Assembly: GCA_946186335.1 (NCBI GenBank)
Contig: CAMHMW010000083.1
Location: 1-7,815, forward strand
Source: an uncultured Candidatus Melainabacteria bacterium
GTDB lineage: Bacteria; Cyanobacteriota; Vampirovibrionia; Gastranaerophilales; Gastranaerophilaceae
Reading direction: 5' to 3'
DNA length: 7,815 nt
Positions within the stretch are counted from its first letter, which is position 1, and every line of letters starts with the position of its first letter. A model generated the notes under the pieces. The model had not been told where the DNA came from. It did no database searches and saw only the letters and a list, made by a program, of their open reading frames with translations. The position numbers were made by a program, and so were the translations under genes. Of the stretch, positions 1-6,782 are shown one piece after another.

Positions 1-10
1 AGAAATATTC

Positions 11-39
11 TTGTCAATTCAATTATGTTAAACTATACT
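11..39 (+). promoter_or_regulatory. Sigma70-like promoter for the three-gene operon
   Basis: A -35 box TTGTCA (11-16, five of six consensus bases) is separated by 17 bases from a -10 box TATACT (34-39, five of six). Transcription would start near position 46, leaving a leader of about 23 bases before the ATG at 69. That leader holds a Shine-Dalgarno-like AAAGG at 56-60, eight bases from the start codon. Seen directly: the boxes and spacing. Inferred: that this promoter drives the cyclase, the ATPase-TPR gene and rsmG, because no comparable space for a promoter exists between those genes. Confidence 0.7.
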
Positions 40-68
40 AATGACACAGATTAACAAAGGTTGGATTT

Positions 69-1775
69 ATGTTAAAGAAAATATTATATTTTTTATGGGC
101 TTCCGTTTTCGTAATATTTTTGCTGATAAGTATTAGGAGCGGAAGTTTTATATCGTTCATCACATCTATGGAAAACAGTACTTTTGACATACGTCAAAAA
201 GTTCTGACAAACTCGGGTGTGCGCAAGCATAATATAGTTGCGGTAGATGATGCAAGTTATGAATATATTCTGGATCATTATGGCGAATGGCCTTTGCGCC
301 GTGATGTTTATGCCAAAATGGTTGACTATATTGAGGCTCAAAATCCAAAAAGTATTGCCTTTGATATTATGTTTGTAAAATCAATGAAAAGCGAAAATTC
401 TGCTGATGAAACATTGATAAATATTTTTAAAAAATACGATAACGTATATACGGCAATGAATCTTGATGATCAGCCCAATGATTTGAGAACTCCGCCGAAA
501 CTGCCTAAAAAATTATCACTTACTGTGCCGAGAAATTATGTGGAAAACAATACTCCGGATGTTATAGAATATACAAACTGCAGAGCAATTCTTGAAGGAA
601 TAATTGAAGCAACATCAAATATCGGGATGATAAATGTTTCACGCTCAGATGACGGCGTATTAAGACAAATGCCTCTCTATCTTAAATATCAGGGAAAATT
701 ATATCCTCAACTGGGTTATTTGATAGGGAAACGACATAACGAAAATCTCTTTGTAAAACCCGATAAAACAGGCAGTGTTACCCTTAACTGGTACGGACCT
801 GCAGGCACATTTGAAAATATACCGATGTATAAACTTCTTAAAGCTGTGGAAAACGGAGAAGAATTTGACTACGATTTCAACGGTAAAATCGTATATTTCG
901 GAGCAACAGCCGCAAGTTTATTTGATATAAAAACAGTCCCCATAGACAAGGTTTATCCGGGGGTTGAGGTACAGGCAACATACGTAAACAACTTATTAGA
1001 CGGAAGTGCAATTCAGAAAGTTCCGGCACCTGTGAATATAATAATCGGATTACTGCTTGCCGCTCTGATTATTTATTGTGTTTTTAAAATTCAGTCAATT
1101 GCGATAGCATCAGGTTTGGGATTTACGATTTATTCAATATATGTTATGTTTGTGTATTTTGCAATGCAGACGAAAAATATGTGGTTTGAAATTATTGTTC
1201 CGATGATATTCTGTCTGTTCGGATTTATAGTTGCCGTTATTATAAAATACCTTATTAAATCAAGAGATTTTGACCAGCAGTATAAACTTGCCACAACAGA
1301 CGGTTTAACGGAATTGTACAATCACAGATATTTTCAGGAGCAGCTTGCCAACTTCGTATCACACGCAAAGCGTTATAAATTACCCTTGTCACTGATTATA
1401 ATTGATATAGACTTTTTCAAAAAATTCAACGATACTTTCGGACACCAATCGGGGGATGCTGTTTTAAGACAGGTTGCATTCATTCTTAAACGTAATGTCC
1501 GTATGTCCGATATAGTATGCCGCTACGGCGGGGAAGAAATGAGTATAATTCTCCCGAGTACAACTTATGAAGAAGCCGTAAATCTTGCGAACAAACTTTG
1601 TAAGTTGGTTTCAGAGAAAAAATGTAAACTCAGCGGCGGCAGAGAAAGTAATGTTACAATAAGTCTTGGGGTTGCTTCATACGGTTATGACGGTGTAACC
1701 CCGTCAGAACTTATTGAAACCGCCGACAAAAGATTATATAATGCAAAAGAAACAGGCAGAAACAGAGTTAACTGA
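69..1775 (+). CDS. Membrane CHASE2-GGDEF diguanylate cyclase
   Basis: This 568-residue protein probably senses an extracytoplasmic signal and makes c-di-GMP from two GTP at the inner face of the membrane. A first membrane segment (about 5-22) is followed by a large extracytoplasmic CHASE2 domain (about 30-315) with the family's VAVDDASY (57-64), GEWPLRRD (72-79) and AFDIMF (97-102) patterns. Three hydrophobic segments follow (about 322-339, 342-365, 371-396), then a GGDEF domain (about 405-566). The GGDEF domain has TDGLTELYNHRYF (410-422), the metal-binding aspartate in DIDFFK (446-451), the signature GGEEM (487-491), and an RxxD inhibitory site (R478, D481) five residues before it. The signature ends in Met instead of the usual Phe; the catalytic acidic residues are kept, so activity is expected. 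The ATG has a Shine-Dalgarno at good spacing and starts directly on a membrane anchor. The next gene begins six bases after the stop. The ligand cannot be told from sequence. Confidence 0.93.
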   Translation: MLKKILYFLWASVFVIFLLISIRSGSFISFITSMENSTFDIRQKVLTNSGVRKHNIVAVDDASYEYILDHYGEWPLRRDVYAKMVDYIEAQNPKSIAFDIMFVKSMKSENSADETLINIFKKYDNVYTAMNLDDQPNDLRTPPKLPKKLSLTVPRNYVENNTPDVIEYTNCRAILEGIIEATSNIGMINVSRSDDGVLRQMPLYLKYQGKLYPQLGYLIGKRHNENLFVKPDKTGSVTLNWYGPAGTFENIPMYKLLKAVENGEEFDYDFNGKIVYFGATAASLFDIKTVPIDKVYPGVEVQATYVNNLLDGSAIQKVPAPVNIIIGLLLAALIIYCVFKIQSIAIASGLGFTIYSIYVMFVYFAMQTKNMWFEIIVPMIFCLFGFIVAVIIKYLIKSRDFDQQYKLATTDGLTELYNHRYFQEQLANFVSHAKRYKLPLSLIIIDIDFFKKFNDTFGHQSGDAVLRQVAFILKRNVRMSDIVCRYGGEEMSIILPSTTYEEAVNLANKLCKLVSEKKCKLSGGRESNVTISLGVASYGYDGVTPSELIETADKRLYNAKETGRNRVN

Positions 1776-1781
1776 TAAATT

Positions 1782-4190
1782 ATGGAAAACATTTTTATAG
1801 AAAAGCCCATAGCCATAAAAGATATTCCGAAAGAATGTCCTGTTGACCCCTGTCTGCTTGAAAATAACGAAAAACAAATAACGCAAATCTGCGACTTTTT
1901 AATGGGTGAAAACAAACTCCTTTTGCTTAATGGGTTTCGGGGAAGCGGTAAAACCCAGATAGTAAATTTTGTGACGGATAATGTCGCACCTGATGTTTTG
2001 GTTTTAAATTATACCTGTTTTGAAACAACAATTCTTGATGATATGTTGTTGAGTTTTTTTGAAAGTTTTAAAAAATATACACTGGAAGGGAAAATTATCC
2101 CTCCGAAAATTAAAGTTGAAAATTTTAACCAGAAAATTAATTCATATTTTTCAACGGTAAATAAACCGATACTTGTGGTAATAGACTCTTTTCAGTCCGT
2201 AATGAAAGAAAACCGTCCCGCAATTATTGACTTTATAAAACATCTTTCAAATTACACAAATATAAAAATTGTTATAGTTTCAAAAGCGTTTGTTTCGGAA
2301 GATTTTGCGGATATTCAGCACGAAAATGTTACTATACTCGCACTTTCCCAAAAACTTTTTGAAAAACTTTTAAAATCTCAGGGGATAAAACAAATCGGTG
2401 TTTTGTCAAATGAAATGTACAAACTTTCAAAAGGCTATTATAATACGGTTGTCCTTGCGATAAATATTATGATGCTGAGGATGCTTAACCCTGCAAAATT
2501 TCTTGAGCAGTATTCAAAAAGTTATATGACATTTCCCGAATATGTGATAAGAGAGGCGTTAGAACTGGTTGATCCCGTCAGTATCCATCTTTTCAGACTT
2601 CTGACGGTTATGAGAATACCTATTCACATAAAACTTTTAAAATACCTGCACCTTTACGATGAGGGCAGAGCAGAATTTTTCGTCAGATATTCAATTCTTA
2701 CAAAAGTCGGAGAATGCCTGTATCTGAAAGATTATTTCAGAGATATTATAGAAAACCAGATTCCCGATAATGTGAGAATTAAACTTCACAGTGCGTGCGT
2801 TGATTTGTATAACACCCAACTTCCGCTAAAACCGCTCGAGCGTGATTTGATGCTTTCACGTCAGACAATGCGGAATGAAATTGAATATCACAGTCTGTTC
2901 ATCCCGAAAAAACCGCTGTTAAGTCAGGTTAAAGAAATTGAAGTTGAGCCGATGGTAACTCAGGAACCGATACAAGCGGAACAAACTGTCCCCGAACCTC
3001 TTGTTGTTCAGGAAGAAGAAACGAAAGAAGAAAAACTGAACAAAATCAGCTTTATTGTGGAAGATGAGGCAATTTTGGATAATATTGCGGATTCAATTAA
3101 AGATTTTATACACACAAGCACAATGGATAATAAACTCGAGCAGGCAAGTTTAAGTATGACACTTGCTCAGATTATGAATGCCGCAAAAAGAGAAGAACAA
3201 AATTATAATTACAAACGGGTTATAATGCTTTATCAGCAGGCACTCACAAAAAATAAGGATGACGATTTTTATACGTTTTTGCCTACTATTTATATAAGAC
3301 TCGGGAAAGCATATCAAAACCTGTCAGACTGGTATGAGGCCCTTGAATGTTATACTCAGGCGCAAGACTTTTACGTTAATGCGGCAAATCCGGTAAAAGT
3401 TGCGGAAATGAAACTCGAAATTGCAAACCTTTATTATGTTATGTATAAACATGACAATGCGAAATTTTTATTGTCAGAACTTGAAAAAACTCACGATTTA
3501 CCAAACGAATTGAGGATAAAAATAAATCTTTCGCTTGCAAAACTCTGCTCAAATTCAAATAATGAATATGCGTATTACAAAAATTCACTTCCGCTTGTTG
3601 AAGTCAGTACGGATAAAACTGTTGTTTCCGAATTATATTACAAATTTGCGGTGGCAAGTGATGAAAGGGATGATCCGAGAACAGCGGTTATGTATTACAA
3701 AAAATGTATTGACCTTGACTCGAACCCGAAAAATAATCCCTGTCTTTCAATGGCTCTGGCAAATCTTGCAGAGTTATACGATGAAGCAGGTGCAACAAAA
3801 CACGCCATAAAATATTATATGGACAGTATTGAAATTGATAAAGTATCAAAAAATTATAACGGGCTTTATTATTCGTCTTTGCATTTAGGAGAAATTTTTG
3901 CGGCAAAAAATGACACCACAGCAGTAGAATATATGAATAAGGCTTTGGAATATGCAAATATTCTGAATGAGCCGTTTTATATTGCGGGAGCATCGGTTGA
4001 AATCGGAGAATTTTATTTAAGACGCAGAAAATTTGACCTTGCTTATGAAGCTTTTATGAAGGCATACAAAGTTGCCGAAAAATCTTTCACAAAAGATAAT
4101 TTAGACAAAATATATTCTCACATAAACGATATAAAACGCAGAGTATCTGAGGAGCAGTTTAAACAATTACAGGAAAAATATGGACAATAA
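1782..4190 (+). CDS. STAND/MalT-like P-loop ATPase with C-terminal TPR array
   Basis: I do not recognise a named gene. The 802-residue protein is predicted to be soluble. An N-terminal NTPase module has Walker A GFRGSGKT (51-58), Walker B ILVVID (130-135) and a sensor-1-like strand IVIVSK (163-168). A helical region (about 185-380) with LFRLL and RYSILTKVGECLYLKDYFRD (302-321) resembles the winged-helix part of STAND or AAA_16 ATPases. An acidic, Pro/Glu/Gln-rich linker (about 385-420) leads to about seven TPR units at roughly 468-493, 501-533, 541-571, 616-646, 656-686, 694-726 and 735-766. This order resembles MalT-type regulators, but no HTH, nuclease, TIR or other output domain is visible and only about 45 residues precede the P-loop. 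The start lies six bases after the cyclase stop with no clear Shine-Dalgarno, which suggests translational coupling. The 3' end overlaps rsmG by 11 bases. Inferred role: a signalling or scaffold NTPase co-expressed with the cyclase. An ordinary TPR adaptor is also possible. Confidence 0.85.
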   Translation: MENIFIEKPIAIKDIPKECPVDPCLLENNEKQITQICDFLMGENKLLLLNGFRGSGKTQIVNFVTDNVAPDVLVLNYTCFETTILDDMLLSFFESFKKYTLEGKIIPPKIKVENFNQKINSYFSTVNKPILVVIDSFQSVMKENRPAIIDFIKHLSNYTNIKIVIVSKAFVSEDFADIQHENVTILALSQKLFEKLLKSQGIKQIGVLSNEMYKLSKGYYNTVVLAINIMMLRMLNPAKFLEQYSKSYMTFPEYVIREALELVDPVSIHLFRLLTVMRIPIHIKLLKYLHLYDEGRAEFFVRYSILTKVGECLYLKDYFRDIIENQIPDNVRIKLHSACVDLYNTQLPLKPLERDLMLSRQTMRNEIEYHSLFIPKKPLLSQVKEIEVEPMVTQEPIQAEQTVPEPLVVQEEETKEEKLNKISFIVEDEAILDNIADSIKDFIHTSTMDNKLEQASLSMTLAQIMNAAKREEQNYNYKRVIMLYQQALTKNKDDDFYTFLPTIYIRLGKAYQNLSDWYEALECYTQAQDFYVNAANPVKVAEMKLEIANLYYVMYKHDNAKFLLSELEKTHDLPNELRIKINLSLAKLCSNSNNEYAYYKNSLPLVEVSTDKTVVSELYYKFAVASDERDDPRTAVMYYKKCIDLDSNPKNNPCLSMALANLAELYDEAGATKHAIKYYMDSIEIDKVSKNYNGLYYSSLHLGEIFAAKNDTTAVEYMNKALEYANILNEPFYIAGASVEIGEFYLRRRKFDLAYEAFMKAYKVAEKSFTKDNLDKIYSHINDIKRRVSEEQFKQLQEKYGQ
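4171..4174 (+). promoter_or_regulatory. Ribosome binding site for rsmG inside the upstream gene
   Basis: AGGA lies five bases before the ATG at 4180, within the last codons of the ATPase-TPR gene. It supports the overlapping start of rsmG and suggests coupled translation of the two genes. Confidence 0.65.
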
Positions 4191-4773
4191 AGAGAATTAT
4201 GCACAATATATGAAACTGTTTCTGGAAGAAAATTCTAAGGTGAATTTAATCTCCAAAAACGATGAAAAATTTTTGTGGGAAAAACATATATTTGATTCTC
4301 TTGCATTTTCAAAATTTTATGAAAAATACTGCAAAACCCCAAAATTTGAACTCCTTGATATTGGTACGGGGGGCGGTTTTCCGTCAGTTCCGATTGCAAT
4401 TAAATACCCTGAAATTGAGGTGACGGCACTTGACAGTATTGGAAAGAAAATTCGTGCGGTTGAAACTATCGGTAAAGGTTTGGGGTTAAAAAACTTACAT
4501 CCTGTTTGTATGCGGGTTGAAAATCTTGATAAAAAGTTTGATATTGTTACATCACGTGCGGTTTCATCTTTAAAAAACATCTGTGCATACGCACTTCCAA
4601 AACTAAAGGAAAACGGATATTTTGTTGCTTATAAATCACGAAAAGCACCAAATGAAATTGAAGAAGCTAAAAATATTCTGCAAAAATACAAAGCAAAGAT
4701 AACAGATATTATAGAATACGAATTGCCGCTTGATGAAAAAATAACAAGGAATTTAATTATAATCAGTAAATAA
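4180..4773 (+). CDS. rsmG: 16S rRNA (guanine-N7) methyltransferase RsmG
   Basis: RsmG (GidB) uses S-adenosylmethionine to methylate N7 of the guanine equivalent to G527 of 16S rRNA in the small-subunit decoding region; in other bacteria its loss gives low-level streptomycin resistance. At 197 residues it is slightly shorter than the roughly 207-residue E. coli protein but complete. Visible family marks are NSKVNLISKND (18-28), the helix with HIFDSLAF (36-43), the SAM-binding loop DIGTGGGFPSVP (60-71), the acidic residue after the second strand (ALD, D85), SRAV (125-128) and YKSRKA (151-156). The start overlaps the upstream gene by 11 bases and has a Shine-Dalgarno at 4171-4174. It is not beside mnmG or parAB, a common rsmG location, but sits at the tail of a signalling operon. 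The stop overlaps the convergent yjbQ-like gene. Confidence 0.95.
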   Translation: MDNKENYAQYMKLFLEENSKVNLISKNDEKFLWEKHIFDSLAFSKFYEKYCKTPKFELLDIGTGGGFPSVPIAIKYPEIEVTALDSIGKKIRAVETIGKGLGLKNLHPVCMRVENLDKKFDIVTSRAVSSLKNICAYALPKLKENGYFVAYKSRKAPNEIEEAKNILQKYKAKITDIIEYELPLDEKITRNLIIISK

Positions 4774-5179
4774 TCTGAACGTGAACTTTTCTTGCTCTGG
4801 CTTTGTTATCAAAATCCACAAGAATTACCTGCTGCCATTGACCCAACTGTAACACCCCGTCAATTAACGGCACATGGGTTGAATTTCCGACAATAGATGC
4901 TCTGATATGAGCATAACCGTTGCCATCGTGCCACATTTCGTCATGGTGATAGTTTTTATCAATCGGTGCAATTCTGTCTAATGCCTCAGGTAAATCTACA
5001 AGCAGACCCGGTTCAAATTCAATATTTGTAATTGAAACCGTACTTCCCTGTGCATAAATAAATACAACCGCATTTTGCAATTCGTGATTATAAACGATAT
5101 TTCTAATCTGCGGTGTTATATCAATAATATCGGTGTTTCCTTTTGTGTGAACCGTAAAATTTTCGTTAATTATTGTCAT
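4763..5179 (-). CDS. yjbQ: YjbQ/UPF0047 family protein
   Basis: This complete 138-residue cytoplasmic protein belongs to the YjbQ (UPF0047, PF01894) family. Family members form small barrel oligomers, and E. coli YjbQ has been reported to have weak thiamine-phosphate synthase activity; the physiological role is unsettled. Family marks are QGSTVSITNIEFEPGLLVDL (44-63), a His/Asp-rich stretch YHHDEMWHDGNGYAH (77-91), and the C-terminal VPLIDGVLQLGQWQQVILVDFD (103-124) followed by a basic RAR (128-130). H78, H79, H84 and H91 are candidate metal or phosphate ligands. Many relatives have a His where this protein has Tyr89. An AAGG lies only two bases before the ATG, and an AAAGGGG further up is too far away, so the ribosome binding site is poor. 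It points toward rsmG, with the two 3' ends overlapping by 11 bases, and away from the metallophosphatase gene. No convincing -35/-10 pair was found for it. Confidence 0.9.
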   Translation of the reverse strand: MTIINENFTVHTKGNTDIIDITPQIRNIVYNHELQNAVVFIYAQGSTVSITNIEFEPGLLVDLPEALDRIAPIDKNYHHDEMWHDGNGYAHIRASIVGNSTHVPLIDGVLQLGQWQQVILVDFDNKARARKVHVQIIY

Positions 5180-5248
5180 GACCTTAACTCATACCCCTTT
5201 TTTATTATTCTAATACAAACAAAAAGAGTTGCGAGAGTTTTTGATGTT

Positions 5249-5277
5249 TTGCCAAAAATCTTAATTTTTGATATTTT
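5249..5277 (+). promoter_or_regulatory. Possible promoter giving a leaderless transcript
   Basis: TTGCCA (5249-5254, five of six -35 bases), a 17-base spacer and TATTTT (5272-5277, four of six -10 bases) precede the metallophosphatase gene. With usual spacing, transcription would start at or next to the A of the ATG at 5284. This agrees with the absence of any Shine-Dalgarno upstream of that ATG. The -10 match is modest, and random AT-rich sequence often produces such boxes. Confidence 0.4.
5253..5270. repeat. Inverted repeat in the promoter spacer
   Basis: A perfect inverted repeat with seven-base arms, CAAAAAT (5253-5259) and ATTTTTG (5264-5270), flanks a four-base centre. It sits between the proposed -35 and -10 boxes, ending 13 bases before the metallophosphatase ATG, so it could be an operator. 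The arms are almost all A/T, so chance occurrence is quite possible. Confidence 0.35.
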
Positions 5278-5283
5278 ATTATT

Positions 5284-6735
5284 ATGAAAACAAATATTTA
5301 TGCGCTGACGGATTCTCATCAGGAAAGCCGAAATCTGTGCAGGTTGCTGAGCGGGATATACAATTTTGAAAAAGATAACGCAAATCCGTTTTTGATATTA
5401 GACGGAGGAGATTTATTTAAAGGAATTTATGATAAGGACTTATCCGTAAATTCTTATCTCAAAATTAAAGAACTTTTACCTCAGGCTCAAATATTTTTAA
5501 CCCTCGGCAACAACGATTTCGGATTTAAGAAAGCAGATTTTGAATATTTAAAATCTGCAGTAAGAACAATGCAAAATGCTGGGATAAATTTTGTATGCTC
5601 AAATTTATATGATGAAAAAACAAATTCCCAAGCAGATTTTGTATCCCGATATAAAATTGCGGAATTAAACGGAGTGAAATTTCTGATAACAGGGTTTTGT
5701 ATAAACAACTCCTGCTCCAAAAAATTCGGACTTACCATTGAAGAACAAAAAACTGCTTATGAAAAACTAATATCATCAGTTAACGAACCCTATGACAAAA
5801 TAATCGTTTTGAACCATCACTGGGTTACATACAGTACAGAATTAAAAGAGTATTCAAAAACAATGGGCAAGAATTATGAAATTGATTTGATAATAGGCGG
5901 ACACGAACACTCAAAAAAGCCCGCAGATTATGAAAATAAGATATTTTATCCTCTCTCTTTTGCAAGAGGGATGTTCAAAATGACCTGTGATAAGGATTTT
6001 TCGGATATTACAGAAATAATAGCGGAAGATTTGGATTTCATCCCCGAACTTGAAAATCCTGTTACCAAATATGAACAAAAAACAAAACTTATGCAACCGA
6101 TTGCAAAAAGGCTTTTAAATCTTACAAAGACATATTCCGAACCTTGTCCTTTGGGAACTTTTATATCAGATTATATGAAAAAACTCGGAAAAACAGATAT
6201 TGCATTTCATTCAACGGGATTTACAATGTATTCTCTGAAACTCGATGAAAGTGATGTCATTACAAAATATGATATTGACAGAGTAATTTGCAAAGGGGCA
6301 TCCCCTATTTGCAAATTGGAATTATCAATCGCAGAATTGAAAAAAGTTTTTGAAAATGCGACAAAATTCAGAATGCTTAAAGACAGAGGGAATGCACGCT
6401 TCATACAGTGTTCTCAAAATGTTAAGATTATCGGAAAAGGAAATGATAAGGATAAAACCTATGAAATTCAGCAAATATACATAAACGATGAAGAACTGCT
6501 GGACAAAAACAAAGACCCCAAAGACGACAAACGAAAAATTTCCTGCACTATCGATTCCTATATAGGAAACGGCGAACAGGGGTTTGATGTATTAAAAAAC
6601 ATTCCAAAAACAATGATTTTGAAAAATAACAATCCGCTCTCTCTTAATGAACTTCTGTATGATGCCGTATGTGAAGCGGGTGAGTCCTTTGACGGAAATT
6701 CGGAATACCCCTGCTTCACAATAAATGATGTATAA
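5284..6735 (+). CDS. UshA-like cytoplasmic metallophosphatase with altered active site
   Basis: The 483-residue protein has the two-domain layout of the UshA/5'-nucleotidase family: an N-terminal calcineurin-like metallophosphatase domain (about 3-250) and a C-terminal 5'-nucleotidase domain (about 270-480). Metal-binding motifs are present: TDSHQ (D10, H12), DGGD (D43), GNND (N76), LNHHW (H178/H179) and GGHEHS (H207, H209). The family's GNHEFD, which carries the catalytic His-Asp pair, reads GNNDFG (75-80) here, so both catalytic residues appear replaced. The C-terminal domain is recognisable from CPLGTFISDYM (288-298), DIAFHS (305-310) and GNGEQGFDVL (428-437), but NGGGIR, with its substrate-binding Arg, is degenerate (HSTGFTMY, 309-316). 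There is no signal peptide, unlike periplasmic UshA. Methionine 1 directly precedes the first beta strand and an in-frame TGA lies at 5269-5271, so the start is well fixed. The substrate is unknown; phosphodiesterase or nucleotide hydrolysis is possible, as is loss of activity. Confidence 0.85.
   Translation: MKTNIYALTDSHQESRNLCRLLSGIYNFEKDNANPFLILDGGDLFKGIYDKDLSVNSYLKIKELLPQAQIFLTLGNNDFGFKKADFEYLKSAVRTMQNAGINFVCSNLYDEKTNSQADFVSRYKIAELNGVKFLITGFCINNSCSKKFGLTIEEQKTAYEKLISSVNEPYDKIIVLNHHWVTYSTELKEYSKTMGKNYEIDLIIGGHEHSKKPADYENKIFYPLSFARGMFKMTCDKDFSDITEIIAEDLDFIPELENPVTKYEQKTKLMQPIAKRLLNLTKTYSEPCPLGTFISDYMKKLGKTDIAFHSTGFTMYSLKLDESDVITKYDIDRVICKGASPICKLELSIAELKKVFENATKFRMLKDRGNARFIQCSQNVKIIGKGNDKDKTYEIQQIYINDEELLDKNKDPKDDKRKISCTIDSYIGNGEQGFDVLKNIPKTMILKNNNPLSLNELLYDAVCEAGESFDGNSEYPCFTINDV
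6285..6317. repeat. Strong intragenic hairpin with duplicated ATTTGCAAA
   Basis: Within the metallophosphatase gene, 6285-6294 pairs perfectly with 6308-6317 (ten base pairs), then GGGG (6295-6298) pairs with CCCC (6302-6305) across a two-base bulge (6306-6307) and a three-base loop. The arms contain the palindrome TTTGCAAA, so ATTTGCAAA also occurs as a direct repeat at 6286-6294 and 6307-6315, encoding Ile-Cys-Lys twice (335-337 and 342-344). No T-run follows, so it is not a classical terminator. Function is unknown. Confidence 0.6.
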
Positions 6736-6748
6736 GTTTTGTAAAACT
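6735..6748. repeat. Short inverted repeat after the metallophosphatase stop
   Basis: AGTTTT (6735-6740) and AAAACT (6743-6748) form a six-base inverted repeat around GT, beginning in the stop codon. The realistic hairpin is five base pairs with a four-base loop, mostly A/T, and no clear T-run follows. It may weakly affect the 3' end or be chance; it does not qualify as a confident terminator. Confidence 0.25.
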
Positions 6749-6752
6749 GTTC

Positions 6753-6782
6753 TTGCCATACAATCAAAAATTATTGTATCAT
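6753..6782 (+). promoter_or_regulatory. Sigma70-like promoter for the DXP synthase gene
   Basis: TTGCCA (6753-6758, five of six) and TATCAT (6777-6782, five of six) are separated by 18 bases. Transcription would start near 6789, about 26 bases before the ATG at 6815, and that leader carries the purine-rich AAAGAGAG (6801-6808) as ribosome binding site. The location in a 79-base gap between same-strand genes fits an independent promoter. Confidence 0.6.

Larger units (their letters stand above)
5180..5283. other. Divergent intergenic region, yjbQ / metallophosphatase
   Basis: This 104-base, very AT-rich spacer separates two genes that diverge, so it must carry promoters for both strands. On the plus strand a promoter-like pair and a dyad are visible near the metallophosphatase start. 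On the minus strand only a TAGAAT -10-like box (5207-5212) is seen, without a matching -35. No RNA gene was recognised. Confidence 0.7.

Noticed and set aside
12..56. Short dyads around the first promoter (TGTCA/TGACA and TGTTAA/TTAACA)
   Set aside because: Arms of five and six A/T-rich bases far apart are expected by chance in this sequence.
93..348. Minus-strand open frames opposite the cyclase gene
   Set aside because: They lie wholly within a strongly supported CHASE2 reading frame, show no family pattern and have no start signals; they are shadows.
3535..3993. Open frames on both strands inside the TPR-coding region
   Set aside because: They are overlapped by clear TPR repeats in the main frame and have unlikely protein composition.
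1782..4190. NLR/Avs-type antiphage defence protein
   Set aside because: The NTPase-TPR layout is suggestive, but no effector domain is present and the neighbours are housekeeping and c-di-GMP genes, not defence genes.
5184..5192. Tiny upstream frame (Met-Ser-stop) ahead of yjbQ on the minus strand
   Set aside because: The nearby AAAGGGG is too close to its ATG to be a good ribosome binding site, and such minimal frames are frequent by chance.
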